Assembly: GCF_030378205.1 (NCBI RefSeq)
Contig: NZ_CP127385.1
Span: forward strand, 5,806,001 to 5,870,000
Reading direction: 5' to 3'
From: Bradyrhizobium sp. NP1
GTDB taxonomy: Bacteria > Pseudomonadota > Alphaproteobacteria > Rhizobiales > Xanthobacteraceae
DNA length: 64,000 nucleotides
Shown: piece by piece, positions 52,498-61,164 of the stretch
How the letters are laid out: every line of letters begins with the position of its first letter
Position numbering within the stretch: the first letter of the stretch is position 1
The notes under the pieces: generated by a model
What the model was told of the DNA's origin: nothing
The model's database searches: none
What the model saw: the letters and a program-made list of their open reading frames with translations, nothing else
Made by a program: the position numbers and the translations under genes

Positions 52498-53943
52498 TCA
52501 GATGAGCCGGGTCTTGATGAACTTGGGCTCGAGATAGTCGCGGATGCCGAGGCTGCCGCCTTCCCGTCCCATGCCGCTCTCCTTGACCCCGCCGAAGGGC
52601 GCCTCAGCGGAAGCGATGATTACCTCGTTGACGCCGACCATGCCGACCTCGATCGCCTCGGCCGCCAGCGTCGCGGTCCGCAGGTTGCGGGAGAAGACAT
52701 AACCGGTCAGGCCGAAGGGCGTCGCGTTGGCACGCTCGACGACTTCATCGAGATTATCGAAGCGCGCGATCGGGGCGATCGGCGCAAACGGCTCCTCGCG
52801 CATGATGGCAGCGTCGTCACCGACGTTCTTCAGCACGGTGGGCTCGAAGAAATAGCCGCGGCTGAGATGCGCGGGCGGTTTCCCGCCGGACAATACGCTC
52901 GCGCCATGCTCGACCGCATCTGCAACGAGCCGCTTGGCATGGTCGAGGCCGCGGGCATTGGCCATCGGGCCAAAGTCGACGCCTGGCTGGTCGAAACGGC
53001 CGATCGTGAGCTGGCGCGCCACTTCCGCGAACTTCGCCGCGAAAGCGTCATAGGCCCCACCCTGCACATAGAAACGGCTCGGCGAAGCGCAGACCTGGCC
53101 GCAGTTGCGGAATTTTGCCCTCGCACAGGCTTCCGCAGCACTGTCAATGTCGGCGTCCTCGAACACCACGACCGGCGCGTGACCGCCGAGCTCCATGGTC
53201 GCCTTCTTGACGCCGTCCGCGCACAGATGCAGCAATTGCTTGCCGACCGGCGTCGAGCCGGTGAGCGAAACCTTGCGCACGATCGGCGCGCGGATCAACT
53301 GCTCGGCGATGCGCGACGAATTGCCGGTCACCATGTTGACGGCGCCGGCGGGCAGACCCGCCTCATGACAGGCGGCGATGATCGCCGCCGCGGAGGCCGG
53401 CGCCTCGCTCGCGGGCTTGAGAATGACCGAGCACCCGGCGGCGAGCGCCGCCGCAATCTTGCGCGCCGGCAGCAGGGCCGGAAAATTCCAGGCCGAGAAC
53501 GCCGCGACCACGCCGACCGGCTGGTAGATCACTGCCATCCGCGTCGCCGCATCCCGCCCTTCATAGGACTGGCCGTAGATCCGCCGCGCCTCCTCCGCAT
53601 ACCATTCGAACTGTTCGGCGCATGCCATCCACTCGCCCCTGGACTCCGCCAGCGGCTTGCCGGACTCGGTCGACATCACGACCGCGAGCTGGTCGATGCG
53701 CGCTTTCAGCAGGTCCGAAATCCGTCGCAGCTTCGCGCCGCGTTCCCATGCCGGCACCTTGCGCCAGGCCTTGAATCCTGCCGCGGCCGAGGCCAGCGCG
53801 CGCTCGATATCTTCAGGTGTAGCGTCCGGAATATGGCCGATGACGTCCTCGGTCGCGGGATCGAGCACGGGCTTCTTGCCGCCGCCCGCGCTCCAGCTCC
53901 ATTCGCCGCCGATATACAAGCCGAAATTGCGATCGTGATACAT
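52498..53943 (-). CDS. NAD(P)-dependent aldehyde dehydrogenase
   Basis: 481 residues. YQPVGVVAAFSAWNFPALLPARKIAAALAAGC near residue 145, MELGGHAPVVVFEDADID near 250 (catalytic glutamate), and the catalytic cysteine in FRNCGQVCASPSRF near 285. It resembles succinate-semialdehyde and alpha-ketoglutarate-semialdehyde dehydrogenases, the latter being the last step of oxidative pentose pathways that also use IlvD/Edd dehydratases. The frame continues upstream to 54018, but the ATG at 53943 fits the spacing to the preceding stop. Confidence 0.92.
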   Translation of the reverse strand: MYHDRNFGLYIGGEWSWSAGGGKKPVLDPATEDVIGHIPDATPEDIERALASAAAGFKAWRKVPAWERGAKLRRISDLLKARIDQLAVVMSTESGKPLAESRGEWMACAEQFEWYAEEARRIYGQSYEGRDAATRMAVIYQPVGVVAAFSAWNFPALLPARKIAAALAAGCSVILKPASEAPASAAAIIAACHEAGLPAGAVNMVTGNSSRIAEQLIRAPIVRKVSLTGSTPVGKQLLHLCADGVKKATMELGGHAPVVVFEDADIDSAAEACARAKFRNCGQVCASPSRFYVQGGAYDAFAAKFAEVARQLTIGRFDQPGVDFGPMANARGLDHAKRLVADAVEHGASVLSGGKPPAHLSRGYFFEPTVLKNVGDDAAIMREEPFAPIAPIARFDNLDEVVERANATPFGLTGYVFSRNLRTATLAAEAIEVGMVGVNEVIIASAEAPFGGVKESGMGREGGSLGIRDYLEPKFIKTRLI

Positions 53944-53957
53944 CCGCTGTCCTGACT

Positions 53958-55904
53958 TCAGAGATCCTGATTGAGCCATTCGTCCTGCACGGCCGCGCAC
54001 CAGTTGCCGACGTTCCATTCACCCCAGGCGCCGAGGCCGCCGAGCGGATCGTTCCCCGCATAAACCGGCACATGCACGACGCTGAGGCCATCATGCGCGT
54101 GAGCCTGGTCAAGCGCGCGCTTCAGTTCATCGGCCGACCAGCCGCCGTGCACGGCCTTCACGCCGGACACGGCTGAGGTGAGCGCGACATAGTCGACCGC
54201 GACACGGTCATTGGTCCTGAACTCCGCGCCATATTGCGCGACCTGCAGACCGGTGATCGCGGCCATCCGCCGGTTATCGAAGATCACGATCATGCCGCGC
54301 ACGCCATGCTCGACCGCGTCGATCAGAACCTGTGGGTTCATCATGAACGAGCCGTCGCCGCAAAAGGCGATCGCATAGCGCGGCTGCTGCGCGGCCGCTC
54401 CAGCCAGCAATGCGCTGGCGGCGAAGCCCATATAGGAGGCGCCCGTCTCGGTGAAGGTATCGCCGGTGCGATCGTCCGCCACGACCTGGAAGCCATTGGC
54501 CTGGACGTCGCCGGCATCGAAATATTTCACGGCAGCGATGCGGTGGGCGAAATCGGCCACCACCTTGATCGCGGCGGGCTGGCCGAGGGCGGGACGGCGC
54601 CACACCTCATCCGATATCGGCGGCGCTGCGAAGCGCGCATCGCAATAGGCGCGCCATTCCTTCTTCCTGGCAAGGCAGTTACGCAACCACTCCTGCCGCG
54701 CGGTGCTTACCGCCGCGTTGCCGTGCTCCTGTTCAATCCGCTTGGCAAGCAGATTGACCACTTCGGGGATGTCACCGATCAGCGTGGTCGTATGGTTGTA
54801 GTGCAGCGCATCGGCGATATCGCCGTTAATGTTGATGACGTGTTTTGCCGACTTGTAGCCGATGCCCGAGCAGTCGGCCTGACAGACGCCGCGCGAGCCG
54901 ACCACGATCAGAAGCTCGGCATGGGCCATCGCATAGTTGCCGCTGATCGTGCCCTTGGAGCCGCCGACATGCATGTTGCGCGGGTCATCATCGGCCAGCA
55001 CGCCGAGCGCGCCCGGCGACAGCACGACCACCGCATCGGCCGCTTCCGCCAGCCTTCGGATCGCGGCGTCATGACCGCGAGTGCCACCGCCTGCCCGGAT
55101 CGCGATGCGGCGGCTGGCCGCGATCAGCCTGGCGGCCTCCGCGAACGGCGCGTCGCTCGCGGGCACGAGCGCAGGCAGCGCGGGACGCTCCGGCAAGGCC
55201 GCGAGATTGACCTTGAATACGACAGGCTGGGTGTTGATCGGCAGCATCAGGTAGAACGGCCCGGCCTTGTAGGGATGGAACACGCGACAAGAGCCGCGGC
55301 GCAGCGCCTCGCGCAATGCCTGCGGCGTGTGCAGCGTGTAGGACTCGCCGAGCTCGGCAGTCATCCTGCCGTAGATGCCCTGCTCCGGCTTCGGCACCTG
55401 CTGCATGTTGTAGCCTTCGCCGAAGGTCGTCTCATCGCCATAGATGTGATAGACGCCGACCCCGTTCGACACCGCCGCGAGCGAGCCGGCCATCGCCTGC
55501 AAGGCGCCGGGACCGATCGAGGTGATGACCGCCGGCGTCTCGCCATAGGTCCAGCGCAGCGCCGTCGCCGCATGCGCCATCTCGACCTCGTTGCGGCAGT
55601 TGATCGTTCGCGTCGCGCCCTCCTCGTCGTAGATGCGCAGGACTTCCGCGATGTCGGTCGAGCCATGGCCGAAGATGGCAAAGTACGTCCTCACTCCCTG
55701 TTTCAGGAGGCCGAGGATCAAGGCTTCCGACAGCGAGATTTCCGCCGATCGCGGCAATGCGCCACTCTCGAGCGCGGAGGCGAACCCGCCGGCGCGACCG
55801 ATCGCCCGAGCGCGTTGACGCATCGAGTCGGGCCCGGCCTTCACTTCGGTCAGGCTTTCCGGCTTCAACGCCTCGGGGGCCACTGCTGCAGCAACAGGGT
55901 TCAT
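53958..55904 (-). CDS. Thiamine diphosphate enzyme, acetolactate synthase/IolD-like
   Basis: 648 residues with three ThDP-enzyme domains. The N-terminal domain has YFAIFGHGSTDIAEVL and CRNEVEMAHAATAL (catalytic glutamate near residue 105); the C-terminal domain has the ThDP motif beginning FCGDGSFMMNPQ and ending IFDNRR. The length and the YHIYGDETTFGEGYN region resemble IolD, which hydrolyses a ring dione in inositol degradation, rather than acetolactate synthase. GGAGAGG precedes the ATG at 55904; the open frame runs on to 56507 inside dctA and is not coding there. Substrate unknown. Confidence 0.85.
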   Translation of the reverse strand: MNPVAAAVAPEALKPESLTEVKAGPDSMRQRARAIGRAGGFASALESGALPRSAEISLSEALILGLLKQGVRTYFAIFGHGSTDIAEVLRIYDEEGATRTINCRNEVEMAHAATALRWTYGETPAVITSIGPGALQAMAGSLAAVSNGVGVYHIYGDETTFGEGYNMQQVPKPEQGIYGRMTAELGESYTLHTPQALREALRRGSCRVFHPYKAGPFYLMLPINTQPVVFKVNLAALPERPALPALVPASDAPFAEAARLIAASRRIAIRAGGGTRGHDAAIRRLAEAADAVVVLSPGALGVLADDDPRNMHVGGSKGTISGNYAMAHAELLIVVGSRGVCQADCSGIGYKSAKHVININGDIADALHYNHTTTLIGDIPEVVNLLAKRIEQEHGNAAVSTARQEWLRNCLARKKEWRAYCDARFAAPPISDEVWRRPALGQPAAIKVVADFAHRIAAVKYFDAGDVQANGFQVVADDRTGDTFTETGASYMGFAASALLAGAAAQQPRYAIAFCGDGSFMMNPQVLIDAVEHGVRGMIVIFDNRRMAAITGLQVAQYGAEFRTNDRVAVDYVALTSAVSGVKAVHGGWSADELKRALDQAHAHDGLSVVHVPVYAGNDPLGGLGAWGEWNVGNWCAAVQDEWLNQDL

Positions 55905-55918
55905 TGTTTTAGCCTCTC

Positions 55919-57313
55919 CTATTCCGCCGCCTGCATGGCGCGGTTCGCCGGCTGATCCCATGCCCGGGTCTCGGCGGTCTCGATGAAGCCGGCCTTCAAT
56001 TCCGCGCGCGCCTTCTCCATGTCGATGGCACCGACCCAGCGGCCGACGACCAGCGTCGCGACGATGTTCGAGGTCAAATTGGTGGCGGCGCGGATTTCGG
56101 CCATGAAGCGATCGACGCCGAGCAACAGCGCCAGCCCGGCCACGGGAACCGAGTCGAGCACCGGTAGCGTCGCCGCCAGCGCGATGAAGCCGCCGCCGGT
56201 CACGCCCGCGGCGCCCTTCGACGTGAACAGCATCACGAACAGCACCGTGAGCTGATGCCAGATCGTGAGCTCGACATTGAACGCGTGCGCAAGGAACAGC
56301 ACGGCCATGGTCATGTAGATCGCGGTGCCATCCATGTTGAAGGAGAAGCCGCCCGGCATCACCAGGCCGACCACCTCCTTGGCGACGCCGACCTTCTCGA
56401 GCTTCTGCATCGAGCGCGGCATCATGGTCTCGGCGGAGGTCGCCGCGAACACGAACAGGATCTCGTCCTTGAAGTAGTTGAGGACGCGGAACACGCTGAA
56501 ACCGCACAGCCGCAGGAAGCCGCCGAGAACGATGAGAACGAACAGCACGCTGACGAGATAAATCGAAGCGACGAGCTGACCGAGATCGGCAAGCGTCTTC
56601 ACGCCGTATTTTCCGACGGTGAAGGCCATGGCGCAGAAGGCCGCGAGCGGCGCCACATACATGATGATCCGCACCATGCCGAACAGGCCGACTGAAGCCG
56701 CCTCCAGGAACGAGACGATCGGGCGGCCGCGCTCGCCGGCCATGCTCAGCGCAGCGCCGAGCAACAGCGCAATGAACAGCACCGGCATGATGTCGCCCTT
56801 GACGAACGGCTCGGCAAAGGACGTCGGGATCATCGACATGAAGAAGTCGGTCAGGTTCATGGTCTTGGCGACCTTGGCGTAGGCCTCGACCGCCTTGGTG
56901 TCGAAGGCCGCCGGGTCGGCATTGATGCCGACGCCGATCTTCCAGACATTGCCGACCGCCATGCCGATGATCAGCGCCAGCGTGGAAGCAACCTCGAAAT
57001 ACAGCAGCGCCTTGATGCCGACATCGGCAACGCGACGAATATTCTCCATCTTGGCGATGCCGACGACGATGGTCGTGAAGATGATCGGCGCCACCACCAC
57101 CTTGATCGCCTTCACGAAGGCGTCGCCATAGGGCTTCAGATAAAGCGCGGCGTCGGGATAGACATAGCCAAGCACGGCGCCCAGCACGACCGCGACGATC
57201 ACCTGAACATAAAGCTTGCGGTACAGCGGCTTCTTCACCTGCCGCGGGGCTAGAACATCGGCGGTCGCCATGCCGCCTGACGCGGCGTGCTTGCCCTCGC
57301 TGGTAGCCATCAT
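55919..57313 (-). CDS. dctA: C4-dicarboxylate/proton symporter DctA
   Basis: About 464 residues. DAACS family features: VKAIKVVVAPIIFTTIVVGIA near residue 75, TSAETMMPRSMQKLEKVG (hairpin serine-rich region), GLVMPGGFSFNMDGTAIYMTM with the transport-critical asparagine, and LLGVDRFMAEIRAATNLTSNIVAT. It imports succinate, malate, fumarate or related acids. ATG at 57313 is chosen, seven bases after AGGAGGA; frames from 57319 and 57355 are possible. Location inside a catabolic operon suggests it imports that pathway's acidic substrate, not general C4 acids. Confidence 0.93.
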   Translation of the reverse strand: MMATSEGKHAASGGMATADVLAPRQVKKPLYRKLYVQVIVAVVLGAVLGYVYPDAALYLKPYGDAFVKAIKVVVAPIIFTTIVVGIAKMENIRRVADVGIKALLYFEVASTLALIIGMAVGNVWKIGVGINADPAAFDTKAVEAYAKVAKTMNLTDFFMSMIPTSFAEPFVKGDIMPVLFIALLLGAALSMAGERGRPIVSFLEAASVGLFGMVRIIMYVAPLAAFCAMAFTVGKYGVKTLADLGQLVASIYLVSVLFVLIVLGGFLRLCGFSVFRVLNYFKDEILFVFAATSAETMMPRSMQKLEKVGVAKEVVGLVMPGGFSFNMDGTAIYMTMAVLFLAHAFNVELTIWHQLTVLFVMLFTSKGAAGVTGGGFIALAATLPVLDSVPVAGLALLLGVDRFMAEIRAATNLTSNIVATLVVGRWVGAIDMEKARAELKAGFIETAETRAWDQPANRAMQAAE

Positions 57314-57351
57314 ACTCATTTCCTCCTGAACCACCGCTTGGATACGGTTTG

Positions 57352-58350
57352 TCATGCCATGGACTCGCGGCGCTTCTTCACGAGCGCTTCGCGTATGCGC
57401 TCCGGCGTTGCCGGCAGCGACGTGATGCGGACGCCGATCGCGTCATAGATTGCGTTCATGACGGCCGGGATGGTCGGCACCATCGCCGGCTCACCGATGC
57501 CCTTGACGCCGAGCGGACCGATCGGATCCCGATCCTCGACGATGATGGAAGTGACATGCGGCACGTCGAGCGAGGTCGGCAGAATGTATTTGGCAAACCC
57601 TGGCGTCGTGGTGTGGCCCTGCTCGAGCCGGTAGTCTTCCATCAGGCCCTGGCCGAGCGCCTGGACCACGCCGCCCTCGATCTGCCCTTCGACCCCGCGT
57701 GGATTGACGGCGCGTCCGACATCATGCGCGGCCCAGATGCCGAGCACCTGCACCTCACCGGTCAGCGTATCGACCTCGACCTCGGCGACCTGGCAGCCGA
57801 ACACATAGGCCTGCCAAGGCGTGCCGCTGCCATCGACCGGATCGAGACCCGTGTGTTGGGCCGTGAAGCTGGCGGAACCGACCGGAACGACGCCGCGCTT
57901 TTTGACGTGCTCCACGGCCTCAGCCATGGTCTCGCGCCAATTGGTGTCCCGCGCCCAGACCTCGCCATTACCCGTCTCGATCGAGGCTGGATCGACATCC
58001 CACATTTCGGCGACGGCCTGCACGAAGCGCGCCTTGGCCTCACGGCAAGCGATCGCGACCGAATTGCCGATCATGTAGGTCTGCCGTGTCGCGCCGGCAT
58101 GTGCCGCTTCCGGCGCGCGCGCGGTGTCGTTGTCGCCGATCACGACATCCTGCGGCCTGACGCCGATCTCCTCCGCCGCGATCTGGGCCAGCACCGTGAG
58201 AATGCCCTCGCCGATCTCCGTGACGCCGGTGACAACCTTCACGGTGCCGCCGTCGTCAATCTCGACCCAGGTCCCGGCCCGATCGACGGCTGCGGTTCGG
58301 GCAATGCCGTACCAGCCCCCAGCCATGCCGCGTCCACGTTTCCTTGCCAT
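57352..58350 (-). CDS. Molybdenum hydroxylase, C-terminal half of the catalytic subunit
   Basis: 332 residues. It begins MARKRGRGMAGGWYG and continues through the second molybdopterin-binding region: GTVKVVTGVTEIGEGILTVLAQIAAEEIG, GAAHAGATRQTYMIGN-like contact loops, and the catalytic glutamate in VKGIGEPAMVPT near residue 290. This is the part missing from the neighbouring 58350-60242 gene. The ATG shares its A with the stop of that gene (TGATG), and GGGGAG stands eight bases upstream, so it is a properly signalled separate gene. A GTG at 58419 is also in frame. Confidence 0.88.
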   Translation of the reverse strand: MARKRGRGMAGGWYGIARTAAVDRAGTWVEIDDGGTVKVVTGVTEIGEGILTVLAQIAAEEIGVRPQDVVIGDNDTARAPEAAHAGATRQTYMIGNSVAIACREAKARFVQAVAEMWDVDPASIETGNGEVWARDTNWRETMAEAVEHVKKRGVVPVGSASFTAQHTGLDPVDGSGTPWQAYVFGCQVAEVEVDTLTGEVQVLGIWAAHDVGRAVNPRGVEGQIEGGVVQALGQGLMEDYRLEQGHTTTPGFAKYILPTSLDVPHVTSIIVEDRDPIGPLGVKGIGEPAMVPTIPAVMNAIYDAIGVRITSLPATPERIREALVKKRRESMA

Positions 58351-60242
58351 CAGGCTGCTCCCCGGCGCGCTGTCGGTGCCTCCGCATTCTCCGATGAGAG
58401 GCGCGGCGTCAGCGTGCACGGCTGTCGCGCGCCTTCGCCGCCAAGATCGGTACGGACGGCGCCACGAACATTCGGCACACCGCTTTCCCAGCGCGAGACC
58501 TTGCGCGCCGCCTCCAGCACTTCTGACATGCTTGACGAACGCAGCGGCTGCTTGGTGTGCGTCAGATCGCCCGTGTGCATCGCGTTCTTCAGCCGCAGCT
58601 CGAACGGGTCCAGGCCGAGCCGTTCGGCGCAGATGTCGAGATGGGATTCGGTTGCGAACTGCGACTGCAGCGAGCCGAATGAGCGGAATGCCCCCGACGG
58701 CGTGTTGTTGGTGTAGATGCCGTAAGTGTCGATCTGGATGTTCGGGATATTGTACGGCCCGCCGCCGAGGATCGCGCCCTTGCGCACCACGCCTTCGGTC
58801 GACAACCCATAGGCGCCGCCGTCATAGATGATGCTGATCTGCGAGGCCAGGATCCTGCCCGAGCGCGTCAGTCCCATCCTGTAGGTTGTGCGCGACGGGT
58901 GGCGCTTGGCGGTGCTTGCGATCGACTCCTCGCGGGTGAAGACCAGCCGAACCGGCCGGCGCGATTTCATCGCGAGCAGCGCCAGCATGCCCTGGTAGAT
59001 CATGTCCTCCTTGCCGCCGAACCCGCCGCCGACCGGACTCATGATCATGCGCACCTTGTTGATCGGCAGGTTGAGGATGCGCGCCATCATGTGGCGGTGA
59101 TGGGTGATGTTCTGGCTCGGCGAGTGCACCGTCACCACGCCGTCATGATCGACATAGGCAAGGCCCGCCTCGGTCTCGAGGTAGGCGTGCTCGACCGGTT
59201 GCGTCTCATAGGTCTGCTCGACGATGAGCTCGGCGTCGCGAAGTCCCTGTTCGACGTCTCCTTTGCGGATCGGGATGTGCTTGACGAGGTTGTCGGGCGC
59301 ATAATCGTGCAACACCGGCGCGCCCGCCGCCATCGCGGCCTCGGGGTCGAACACCGCCGGAAGCGGCGCGTATTCGACCCGGATCGCGGCAAGTGCGCGC
59401 CGCGCATCCGCGAGGCTCTCGGCCGCCACCGCCGCCACGGCCTCGCCGACATAGCGCACCTTGCCGCGCGCCATCACCGGCTGGTCGTGCACGAAGACGC
59501 CAAAGCCATCCTGGCCCGGCACATCGGCGCTGGTGATGACCGCTTCGACGCCGGGCATCCGCTCGGCCGCGGTCACATCGAGGGCAACGATGCGGGCGTG
59601 CGGATGCGGGCTGCGCAGCACCTGGACGTGCAGCATGTCCGCCATCGTCATGTCGCCCGCATAGCGCAGCGCACCCGTGACCTTGGATGGCGCATCGATG
59701 CGGCGGACGTTGACGCCGATATATTTGCCATCGGTGGCGTCGACCTCATCGAAGATCGAGGCCGACAGCTTGCCGTTCAGCACATCGCGGGCCATCTCGA
59801 CCGCATCGAAAATCTTCTGGTAACCGGTGCAGCGGCAGATATTGCCGCCGAGGCGCTCCTTGATCTCCTCGCGGTCTGCATCCGGATTGGCGCGCAGCGC
59901 GGCCGTCGCCGCCATCACCATGCCGGGAATGCAATAGCCGCACTGGCTAGCGCCGGCCTTGTGAAACGCCTTCTGCACTGCCGTCATCTCGCCGGACCTG
60001 GCGAGGCCTTCGACGGTGTCGACCTGCCTGCCCGCGATCTTGGCGACCGGGACCAGGCATGATTTGACCAGCACGCCGTCGACGAAGATCGAGCAGCTAC
60101 CGCATTCGCCGGCACCGCAGCCCTCCTTGGTGCCGGTGAGGTTCAGCTCGTCGCGCAGGAAATCCAGCGCCCGCTGGAAGGGCTCAGCCGGCCGGCGCTG
60201 GCGCCTGCCGTTGACGGTCGCTTCAACAATCATGTCAGTCAT
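58350..60242 (-). CDS. Molybdenum hydroxylase, [2Fe-2S] subunit fused to N-terminal half of the catalytic subunit
   Basis: 630 residues. Residues 1-160 are the iron-sulfur subunit: CGAGECGSCSIFVDG (plant-type cluster), then QCGYCIPGM and ICRCTGYQKI (second cluster). From about residue 180 follows the molybdenum subunit: a hammerhead domain (KVTGALRYAGDM), VGEAVAAVAAESL, and VGGGFGGKEDMIYQG near 430. It ends before the second molybdopterin region, which is supplied by the next gene. AGAGG six bases before the ATG at 60242 supports the start. Members hydroxylate N-heterocycles or oxidise aldehydes with water as oxygen source. Confidence 0.9.
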   Translation of the reverse strand: MTDMIVEATVNGRRQRRPAEPFQRALDFLRDELNLTGTKEGCGAGECGSCSIFVDGVLVKSCLVPVAKIAGRQVDTVEGLARSGEMTAVQKAFHKAGASQCGYCIPGMVMAATAALRANPDADREEIKERLGGNICRCTGYQKIFDAVEMARDVLNGKLSASIFDEVDATDGKYIGVNVRRIDAPSKVTGALRYAGDMTMADMLHVQVLRSPHPHARIVALDVTAAERMPGVEAVITSADVPGQDGFGVFVHDQPVMARGKVRYVGEAVAAVAAESLADARRALAAIRVEYAPLPAVFDPEAAMAAGAPVLHDYAPDNLVKHIPIRKGDVEQGLRDAELIVEQTYETQPVEHAYLETEAGLAYVDHDGVVTVHSPSQNITHHRHMMARILNLPINKVRMIMSPVGGGFGGKEDMIYQGMLALLAMKSRRPVRLVFTREESIASTAKRHPSRTTYRMGLTRSGRILASQISIIYDGGAYGLSTEGVVRKGAILGGGPYNIPNIQIDTYGIYTNNTPSGAFRSFGSLQSQFATESHLDICAERLGLDPFELRLKNAMHTGDLTHTKQPLRSSSMSEVLEAARKVSRWESGVPNVRGAVRTDLGGEGARQPCTLTPRLSSENAEAPTARRGAA

Positions 60243-61149
60243 CGGCCACCTCTTCCGCGATCGCGCCCATCGCCGCGGACGCTCCCGCCCTGCGCATCGC
60301 CTTGACCAGTCCGCGCCGGAGAAACCCCGGCACGACCGACTTCCGATAGTCCTGCCGCGAGCGCGAGCGCACGAAGCCGTCGCACAAGCCCGCAACCTCG
60401 CGCAGGCCATCGGACGTCAGCGGATGGCCGGTCAGCGCACGCTCGATCTCCGTCATGCGCTTCGGCACCGGACCGACGCCGCCAACCGCAAGGCGCACGT
60501 CCTCAAGCGCCTCTTCCGCCCCGATCCGGACGACGACCGAAAGGCAGACGGTCGAGATGACCAGCGAGCGGCGATGGCCGACCTTCTCGAAGGCGCCGCC
60601 ATAGCCGTTAAGCGCATCGCAGGCGATGCCGACCACGATCTCGTCGCGTTCGGCCACGGTGCGGCCGGGGCCGGTGATGAAGTCGGCAAGCGGCATGCGT
60701 CGCCGGCGCACCGCGCCCGCGCGAAGTGCGGCAAGCTCCACGACGGCGTTCGCCGTCAGCAGCGGCGGAATGCCGTCCGCGGCTGGCGACGCATTGACGA
60801 TGTTGCCGCCGATGGTCGCCGATTCCCGGATCTGGCTGTCGGCGAACCAGATCGCGCAATCCGGCATGCCGGGCATGGCGCCGATCAGATCCACATGATC
60901 GAGGAAGCGCTGCAATGGCGTGGCCGCGCCGAGCCACACGCGTCCCTCGGCTACGCGAACCTCCTTCAGCTCCGGAATGTTCGCGACATCGATCATGACC
61001 GGGACATGCACATCGCCGGCGCGCCCTTCACGCGCCCATGGCAGGAGGTCGGTCGCTCCTGCCACGAACCGGAAGTCCGGCGCAGCCGCCGCCGCCGCGA
61101 GCGCGTCGGCGAGCGACGCGGGGCTCAGATAGTGATCGCAGGTCAGCAT
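60235..61149 (-). CDS. Molybdenum hydroxylase FAD-binding subunit
   Basis: 304 residues. FAD-binding PCMH fold with FVAGATDLLPWAREG near residue 28, and IRESATIGGNIVNASPAADGIPPLL near 105, the CoxM/xanthine dehydrogenase medium-subunit signature. It passes electrons from the iron-sulfur clusters to an acceptor. It is encoded directly before the fused subunit gene, overlapping it by eight bases. Confidence 0.92.
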   Translation of the reverse strand: MLTCDHYLSPASLADALAAAAAAPDFRFVAGATDLLPWAREGRAGDVHVPVMIDVANIPELKEVRVAEGRVWLGAATPLQRFLDHVDLIGAMPGMPDCAIWFADSQIRESATIGGNIVNASPAADGIPPLLTANAVVELAALRAGAVRRRRMPLADFITGPGRTVAERDEIVVGIACDALNGYGGAFEKVGHRRSLVISTVCLSVVVRIGAEEALEDVRLAVGGVGPVPKRMTEIERALTGHPLTSDGLREVAGLCDGFVRSRSRQDYRKSVVPGFLRRGLVKAMRRAGASAAMGAIAEEVADD

Positions 61150-61164
61150 GGCGTCGCCAAAACC

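Noticed and set aside
55905..56507. N-terminal extension of the ThDP enzyme by 200 residues
   Set aside because: This stretch is inside dctA in another frame; the ATG at 55904 has a strong ribosome site.
58350..58419. Frameshift in a single molybdenum hydroxylase gene
   Set aside because: The second gene has its own ATG in a TGATG junction and a ribosome site at proper distance. A frameshift is still possible and is named as the refuting test in the finding.
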